Source: Anolis sagrei (taxonomy: Eukaryota > Chordata > Lepidosauria > Squamata > Anolidae). Taken from it: 64,000 nt of DNA. Shown piece by piece: positions 46,801 to 55,800 of this stretch. Position 1 is the stretch's first letter. Each line of letters opens with the position of its first letter. Where the stretch lies: assembly GCF_037176765.1 (NCBI RefSeq), contig NC_090023.1, positions 104,236,866 through 104,300,865 of the forward strand, written 5' to 3'. Position numbers and translations under genes: made by a program. The notes under the pieces were generated by a model, which made no database searches, had not been told where the DNA came from, and was given only the letters and a program-made list of their open reading frames with translations.

Positions 46801-49800
46801 AATTATGAGAAAAACAGTTATCAGGTGACTTCCTTTTGAAAGCATTTCACAGTGGTAGCTTCAGCACTGTAAAGGCCCAGTTTCTTGTTGCTGCTAACTA
46901 AGAATCTTATCGGACACAGTCTTCTCTGTGTCTTTTCCTCATTTGTCCACATTGACGAAACGGAGTCCCACAGAACCCATCACATGACACAAGGCAACTT
47001 CTGGTGGGACTCCATGGAGCTCTGTTTTGACAACGTTTGGCTTTGGAGGAGTCAGGTGTTATCCAACTCCTAATTGATGAAGATAAAGAGGAAACAGGGA
47101 AAGGATAAGGAAAGGATAGGAAACCATGTTGGATGGGAAGCCATCCCAAGAGACAGGGAAAGGTGGTAGGGAATGAAGGAGGGCAGTTCAGTCTATTTTT
47201 CCATTTCGCCTTCTTTACACCACTTTCCACCTGCCCATCTTATGAGGTCCTTGATCTGTACAAAGATGTCACTGAATGGGCAGGCTCAGTGGGAGCATAG
47301 TGTAGATTAAGGGGAAGATGTGTTTCATGTACAAATGTATTTAAAAATTTGTGTATAAAATTACCTTCAGGCTATGTGGATTAGATGTAAATGAAACATA
47401 ATTTAATTTCATATTTAGGCTTAGATTCGATCTCCAAGATAACTTACTTTATATAAATAAATGTTCCAAAATCTAACCCCATCCAAGATCCAAAAACACT
47501 CCTGGTTCCATAAATTTTGGATAAGGGATTCTCAAACCACATGTTTATTATAGTGTTTCTTTGAGCGTTTTTCAGTTGGATACAATGGGATATTTGATAT
47601 TTTTTGGCAATACCTTTGTATTTTAATACTACAAGCATTTATTTATATTAAGTAGTCTGTTTAAAGGGCAGATGATCATTTATTTTTAAAAATCAATTCT
47701 CCATCCTGCCAACAATTATTTTTGAATCCAATTTTTCATGTTTAGATTTGAAAAAACATTTCGCTTCAGCCTGTTCTTTAAAAAAATCAGCAATTTAGTT
47801 AGTTTCTATCCACTTTTGTGCTTTTTGAGCCATTTAAATATAATGCATAATCATTTAAATATAATACATAATCACTGCCCGTGGGACAGTGGGTTAAAGC
47901 GCTGAGCTGCTGAGCTTGTTGACGGAAAGGTCACAGGTTCGATTCCGGGGAGCGGCATGAGTTTCCGCTCTCAGCCCTAGCTTCTGCCAACCTAGCAGTT
48001 CGAAAGCATACAAATGTGAGTAGATCAATAGGTACCGCTCCGGTGGGAAAGTAACAGCGCTCCATGCAGTCATGCCGGCCACATGACCGTGGAGGTATCT
48101 ATGGACAATGCCGGCTCTTCGGCTTAGAAATTGAGATGAGCACCACACCCCAGAGTCAGAAATGACTGGACTTAATGTCAGGGGACAACCTTTACCTTTA
48201 CCTTGATCATTTTAATTAGACCAGTCATGTTTTTCTGATAAAAATATAACATGTCCTCTCAAACTTTAAAATAACACTTTGTCTTGAAGGAAAAGTAGGT
48301 CAGATTATTTCGAATTATAACATGTTGAGCTTTATATTTTATTTTGCAACAGTGAGCTTCAAGAAGAAGAAAAAAGAATTCCTTCTTATCCTGCCCTTAC
48401 GGATGATATAAGAGATATTTTAACGAAGAATCTCTATCAAATACGACAGAGAGTAAGTAGAAAACCATATTAATGGACTGCCCTGTTGTGAATGTATCTA
48501 CTTCCTCAGCTGGTGATGTTTTTCCTTCCCTGTTGAAAGCACTAGGATGCCATCATAAGAAAGCTTACTTGGAAGCAATTTCCATTTAAATCAGTGAGAC
48601 TTGCCTCCAAGCAAATGTATTTAGGATTAGCATATAAGAAAGCTGATGAATAAATTGTATTACAGAAAAAGAAACTTGACAAGCTGTACTTTTGTCTTTA
48701 CCAAAAGACTCAAGAGTGGATTGTAGCAGCCTGTTGGAACTTGGTTTCAAATATTATTCTTTAGCACTAAGCCGGAGTGACAGTGTTTACTCTAACATAA
48801 ACTCTGAATATGCTGTAGCTCATTCAAAAATGTACTGATATTTCATTCAAAACATCAGTACATTTTATTTATGATACATTTTCTAGCATGTGAGCCAGCA
48901 TGACATAGTGGTTTAAGGGTTGGACTATGGCTCTGGAGATTAGGGCTCGAATCCCTGCTCAGCAATTGAACCCAATCAGTGGTCTTGGGCAAGCCACACG
49001 GTCTCAGCCCAGAGAAAGGCAATGGCAAACCTTTTTTCTGAACAAATCTTGCCATTACAACCCCATAATAGTTCATTTAAGGTCACCATGTGATGGAAAT
49101 GTCCTGAAAGTTCACAACAACAATAAGGATCAGAATTCTATACCCCGACTATTATAAAAATAATTCTTTGTCTTTATTATTATAAAAAGATCTTTTCATT
49201 AAGAGATTACTGAGGCTGATTGGTAGTGCTACCATTTAAGATTAAATTTGACCAAGTGAGGTTTTGCAACCATTTGGAAATAGCCCATTACAAATAATAA
49301 TGTTAATTGAGCAATGGGGAATAATGATGCACCTTTTAAAAGTCACATAATTACTGGTAAGTACTTTTTTAAAAAAAGTATTGGTTATTTATGTTTTTAC
49401 TCATTACTTTGGAGCAGCAAAAGCATCTTCAGGGATTTTTCTTATTTTAGTCACATTTTGTACTGTTCTACATTGTTTTTTGTTCAGAAAAAATAACTAC
49501 AGAGTAAAAAAGAGGAATAAACAATGCAGTTCTGGTTTTATTTTACTTACTTTACAAGTATAATGATTAATAGAACCACACTACATCTCAGAATTACAAC
49601 AGGTAATGCTGACAATTACTTTTTGATTCTGATCTCTTGTGCCTAAATGCTGCACTAACCAATGGATAGTGATGCATTTCCTGTGGTACAGAATTAGGAT
49701 ATGTCTCAGTGGCTTGTCTTCTAGTTCATGCCCTTGTTTGTATGAATCCTTGGTTGTTAATGGTGTACATCCTCCCATGATGTTTATTTTTAATTTCCAC

Positions 49801-52800
49801 CCTATGGTTTTCAAAGAAGCTTTTCCAGAGCTTTTGTAACTTGGACCTGATGCCTGAAAATTAATTAATTTACAAAAACTAAGAATTGTAATTACCACAA
49901 ATGATAATTAAAATGAAACATACAGTATGACCCAAGAGATTTTGTGGATAGCACACAGCATAGCTATATGTCATTTCTGCCTTCTCTCATAGGATCAACA
50001 AATTTAAAAGTCAGTGCTCTTAGGCATCTCCCAATAAATATTGGGAGATGCCTAACAGCTATATCATTGAATGTCTCTCATATTAACTAATAGGACTTCC
50101 ATTTAGGATTTCCCACCCAGCACAGAGATTTACTTACTAGAAGTATTGGTCAGTCCTCCTCTTTGCACATTCATCAATTTATTGGAAGTCTGGCTGGTTG
50201 CTGCTACAGAGGGACACATCTCTCCCCTATTCTGATTGGGGCTTTCTGATGCTGAACAGAATTCTGGGAAAAGTAGTTTCAAGCAGGGCCTTTTGCATTC
50301 TCTGCCCTAGGGCTCCCTGTTTTCTCAAACTACATTTCCCAGAATTCTGTGCTTTCCCAGTCTCTTTCCCAGTGAACTCTGCTTACTCCCTGCTGCTTCC
50401 CTCTCCTAATTGCAAGAGGCCATTAATTTAAAGAGGAAATGCAACCTTTTTTGCTTTGCTTTGGTTCCTTGTGCTGAAAATGAAACTGGGAGATATCGAT
50501 AATGCAAACAAAAAAGTATTGAGTAAGTTTTGAACCTTATGTTTTTGGCACGGACAATACCTGCACGTTGTATATCACATTGTATGAAGGTAATGAATTT
50601 GATACAACTTACAATGACTAATGAAAAATTGCACATCCCTAAAAAGTTATCAGTCAAAAAAATTTTAATCAAAAATCAACCCCCCAAAAAGGGCTGACTT
50701 ATCTATGGGGTGACTTATAAAAGGAACCATCCCCTTCTCAGAGTAGAGTATTGAAAGGTGACAGATAAGTCTATCCCAGGTGAACCTTAAAAAGTACCAA
50801 CTTCTCTCCATCCTGGCTTCTGGCCTTTTAGGATGCCTGGCTGGGAAAATGACAGAGATGGCTGGCCCCTGAGGTGGTGTTTTTACCTCAATACATAATA
50901 AACTTTCATTTATCAATTGATCATATCATAATCTGTAGATTTGTCCCAAAGCTTGCCCTTAACTTATAGAGAAGGCTAACATGAGTGTAAATAGTATACT
51001 CATGCATGCTGTTAAAATCCACAATGAATTGGTGTTAAATGAACAATTAAAATCCATTATGAATTACTGTCAAAATCCCCAGTGACACATTTATTTTCTA
51101 TTTTATTCTAGTCTGAATGTTCATGAAATTTCTGAAAGCACCAAATTATGGCTGTATTTTGATCCTTAATACCCTTACTGCACTAATACATTTTTTAAAA
51201 TATGACTGTTGGTTTCATTTTGTTTCAGACACCATCATACAACAGATACAGTCTTGCTGAAGATGCAAATGAAAAACAAGCTAAAGAAATCTTGATTCGT
51301 CGGCGACACAGCCTGAGGGAGAGCATTAGGAAGAGCAACAGCCTGTCGAGACCGGTACTTGTTATTTATAATATAGGCTACTAGCAAGGTGACTAAATGT
51401 TGTTGGAGCAACATGGTGAGGCTACTAAGTGGTTTTCACTAGCCACGCCATGCTTCATTTGGTACCTGTGGTTTCTGTTTCATGAGTACACAGCAGACTC
51501 TATATGACTATAATTCAGCTGACCTTAAAGTAATCACTCTCATCACAAATTGGGATCTGACAGTGATCATTATGTCAGCATCATTGCCAATGAAATCTGA
51601 GAATATTTCTTGTAGAGCATTACATAAGTCACATCTGTTTAAAGCAAGGTATATGTATATGCATGTGTGCACACACAGAGAGAACTTTTAAGGGAGATAA
51701 AAGTTATGCACTATTTATTTATTTAGAGTATTTTTACCCTGTCTTTGTCTGCATTGCAGACTCAAGGTGGCTTTCAACTTAAAAAACATACAAATTCCAA
51801 CAGTTAAAATTTGTAAAAAAATTGTAGACAACACAGGAAGCAGGATTGTGTGTGCCATATGTGCACTCTGTGAATTTCTAATTAGCATAGTTGTGCCGTT
51901 GTCCACCTTTTTCATAAGTTTACTTCTACATGCAGTGGGGTAGGAAAAAGCACCACTAATACTCATCTCATACATTTTATCTACCATTTTTTACATACAA
52001 TATTGTGTTTGTTTTCACAGCCAGCTTCCAAAGCAGCACGTTACCTTTCACTTCCTAAAAACACTAAACTTGCTGAGAAAGTACGGAAGAGAAATCAGGC
52101 TTCTTTCAAAGGTAATGAATGAAAAGAAGAATGAACTATTCAGCATTTTTTTCTATCCCATTTACCCGTTAAGGGATCGGAAACATTAGATAAGGTCAAG
52201 ATTTTTTTCCCTCATATGTCCAAAGTAGTTTTACTACACATCTATTATGTGGCAGATGTTAAGTGTTTTTTGTGCAACATTCCCTAAGTGTTTTGGTATA
52301 TATCTGTGTCTCCAGTTGTATAACTGGCGTTAGCCTGTGCATTTTTCTAGGTGATTATGTTTTGCTGCTGGGTATACTGCTTAGCGCTTTAATTTGAGAA
52401 TATTTTACTCTGCTGGAGAGATGATGCCTAACAAAAGTTGTGCAGGCAGGACAGAGGGAGTAAACAGTTGTGCCTGCTGGGGATTCTGAGAGTTGTAGTC
52501 CCAAAAAGTAATCAAGCAAAGATTAGATGATATATGCGAAGTAATCTGGACTTGAAGAAATGTCAGAAGTAATTAATATTTGTGTATTCCCCCATCCTTG
52601 ATTTTTAAAAAAAGATAGCCGACATCCTGTTAGTAAGACAGACTTACGAGAATCCATAATGGTCTCCTATTCACATTTGACTCTGAAACCTGACTTAAAG
52701 GCCATTTTGGCCTCATCTGCATTTGCCCTTTCATTCAGTTTCAGAATGCAAGTTAATTGCCCTGAACTAGATTTTACGGCAGTGTAGACTCATATAATCC

Positions 52801-55800
52801 AGTTCAGTGCGGTTAAAATCTGCATTATAGGGGTCTATACTGTTTATTATAATGCAGTTCAAACTGGAGACTATTGGCATAACCATAACACTTCAGTATT
52901 AGAGTTATTCTCAATACACACCAGATCGACATTTTCTTTGCTGGAGATAAAATATTGCATCCTGTTCTCTCATGTTCTGCTTTTCTATTATCTCTATCCT
53001 TCCTTGCCTAAGCAAATTATATGTGTACTGTGATGTGTAAGGTATTAATATTTCTGTTTCTGTTTGCCCAATTTCATTTCCCACTTGTTTGTTTGGGCCC
53101 AACTCTTTTCTTTTCTCCTCCTCACAACTTCTCCTCTAATATTCAAATATATTGCATCACCTTCTCCTTCTAACTCATTGATTCTTCTCTATAAATGTAT
53201 GTTTTTAGTTGCCTGACTTATCAGGTTGTTTTTATGTGTTTCTGTTGTTTGTCTGAAATAAAAATTGTAATCACTTAGCCCAATCTCTGTCTCCTGTCTT
53301 GTTAATAACACCCTGTTGTAGAAAGAGACATTTCTTCCCTATCCGAATCCATCAGTACATTGCATTGAGCATTGCAATTCTAGATCAAAGGCATGTTGCT
53401 TGAGTGTGTGACAACAGAGTTAGGCACGCAGCATGGAGACACTTGTTCACAGTCTATAGTACTTTTTGTGATTAATGGGAGAGTGGAAAGAGAGTTTGAC
53501 AGGAGCTTACACTGAGAAAGATTGGATGGGGGAGTAGATCACAGGATAATATTTGACTGAATTCCACTCCATCATCATCACCTTGAACTAGTCCTGGAAG
53601 GGAGTCTGATGGAAGCATCATTGGCTGTTACACACCCATTACTTTAGTCCTGTTGTTGTACATTGTCTCCGCTTTTTTTAAAAAAAAACACCTGCGAAAC
53701 CTGTTTGATGTGTGACAAAAATGGGACATGTAACAATGGATCTGTTGCGACATCTTTAATTCTCTGAAGAAAACTATTGTTTTCCCCTGAGGTTAAAGTA
53801 CTAGGCCCACATCCAAAGAACAACTGAAGGCACATCTAGGTGTTTGAACATTCCCAGTTCCCTTCTTGACTTTCTGTAATTCACTTGCAGCCCCCACTGC
53901 AGCAAAAACTGCATTGAAAAGTCTATAAAGCAGTTTTCCAAGAGGTTGTGTAAGGACCACAATCCCCAACGCCCTATGATGTTTGGAATTAGCTGTTTGA
54001 GTCTTTGGATCTCAGCCATAGATTCCTGATAATTGCAGGTTTCCAATGCCATTGTGTTGTGTCTTAGCTATGGTTTTCAAACCTTCTGCTTTTGCTAGAT
54101 CATGTGTTGTAAACATGTGGTATTTCAAACAATACAATGGTAAACATAGTAACTGTCATGTGCATATCAAATTCAAACAGGTAGCAACCATAGTCTTTCC
54201 TTCTTCCATGTATTTGCTGTTAGGCTTGGGACATTTGACCAGAATCCTCAGTATGCCACTGTGTTTGTCTCCGTTTATTAGGTTTTCAGGCCTTTCTCTT
54301 AGTAGCATGCCTTTGTAAAAGGCTCTTTTGATCTGAAAAGGGCTAAGAACCAAATACATCCATTACCCATTGCACCCTATCATGTTTCCTTTAGAAATCC
54401 AACACAGTGAATGTGTTGTGGTCATTTATTAGCCTGCTCTCATTTCTCTCCCTTTATTTCATATTTTAGTGTAACTGTAACCTTGCTCCTCCCTCTACCC
54501 AGTATTATTTAAAGGTAAATTAGCACCTTGTTTCCAGTGCACTACATGGCTGTTCCTCGTCATCAGTGGATCAAGTTTGGATGCTGTTGCAATGATTTTG
54601 AGGGTGTATGAGAACAAACATGGAATATACTGGCTGAGGAAGTAGAATTTACTTTGCAACAATGAGTGAAAAGAGGGTGATTTTAGCAGAAATAAAACAT
54701 CTTTGCAGCCTTGTTTTGTACTCTGATTCAGCTAAGTAATGAAAGGCCCCAGTTTTATATTGCAGCAGAGGCTTCTTCTAAGACACAGGCTGTTCAAATG
54801 ATAGCTGCAATTGTTGTCCATCACAAAGCAATGCCACTTCTCATGTAGTATAAGCAGCTTACTTTCAGCACAATACAGTTGCTTTCTGGATCCTCAGATT
54901 CTATATCCACAGGTTCACCTATCTACAACTTGAAAGTGTTTTTTAAAAGATCCAAAAAGCAAACCTGGATTTTACTATTTTATATCAGAGGCACTGTTTT
55001 ATTCCCCTATTGTATTATAATGGCTGACTGTACTGGTGCCTGACTGTGCCCTCATGTGCCAAGATATATCATTTGATACATCAGGTGGAATCCCTCTTTC
55101 ATTCAGCTTCTTTGCAGTGGCGATCCCATTTCATACAGGATTATGTTCCCATTAAATCTGTGTTAGGCAAACGAGGTTTGCTATGAGTCCTATCCTAAGT
55201 GTTTTGACAACAGCAAGTCGATTGGACACATATACTGAAATGTATCTCTGAAGATGCCTGGGAAATGAGTAATGCAAGTCAGATGTGGAGCATTTTCAGT
55301 CATGTGGTTAATATGTCAAGAGTAATGTGATAGGGAGGGTGGGGCACAACCTGAGAGACTTGAAACATGGCTGTTAACATGACCTGAATCATGTTAGCAG
55401 TCATGTGAAAGAAGAATCTCCCCATTTGCACAAGGAAGAGTTCTCAAATACATAATGTAATATGTGTAAAAGCTAAAAACCCATCTTTTAAGGAAGCCTT
55501 TGACTGAACTTACAAATTTGAGGACAAACCTGGACTGTATGATGTATTTATAGGTAGTTTTAAAGTTTTAATGTTTTATTATAGTTTAATGTATGTTTTA
55601 GAATGTATGATGGGAACTACTAATGTTTGATTTTAAATGTTTTAACTTTTATTAAGCATGTTTTATTTGCTGTATGCCGTCTTGGGCCCTTAAGTGGGAA
55701 AATGCAGGGTATAAATTTCTTAAATAAAATAAACAAATAATTGAATAAATAGATGGGGTAGTGTTTTGAAAGTTGCACCAGGGACTCTGAGAGATCAAGA

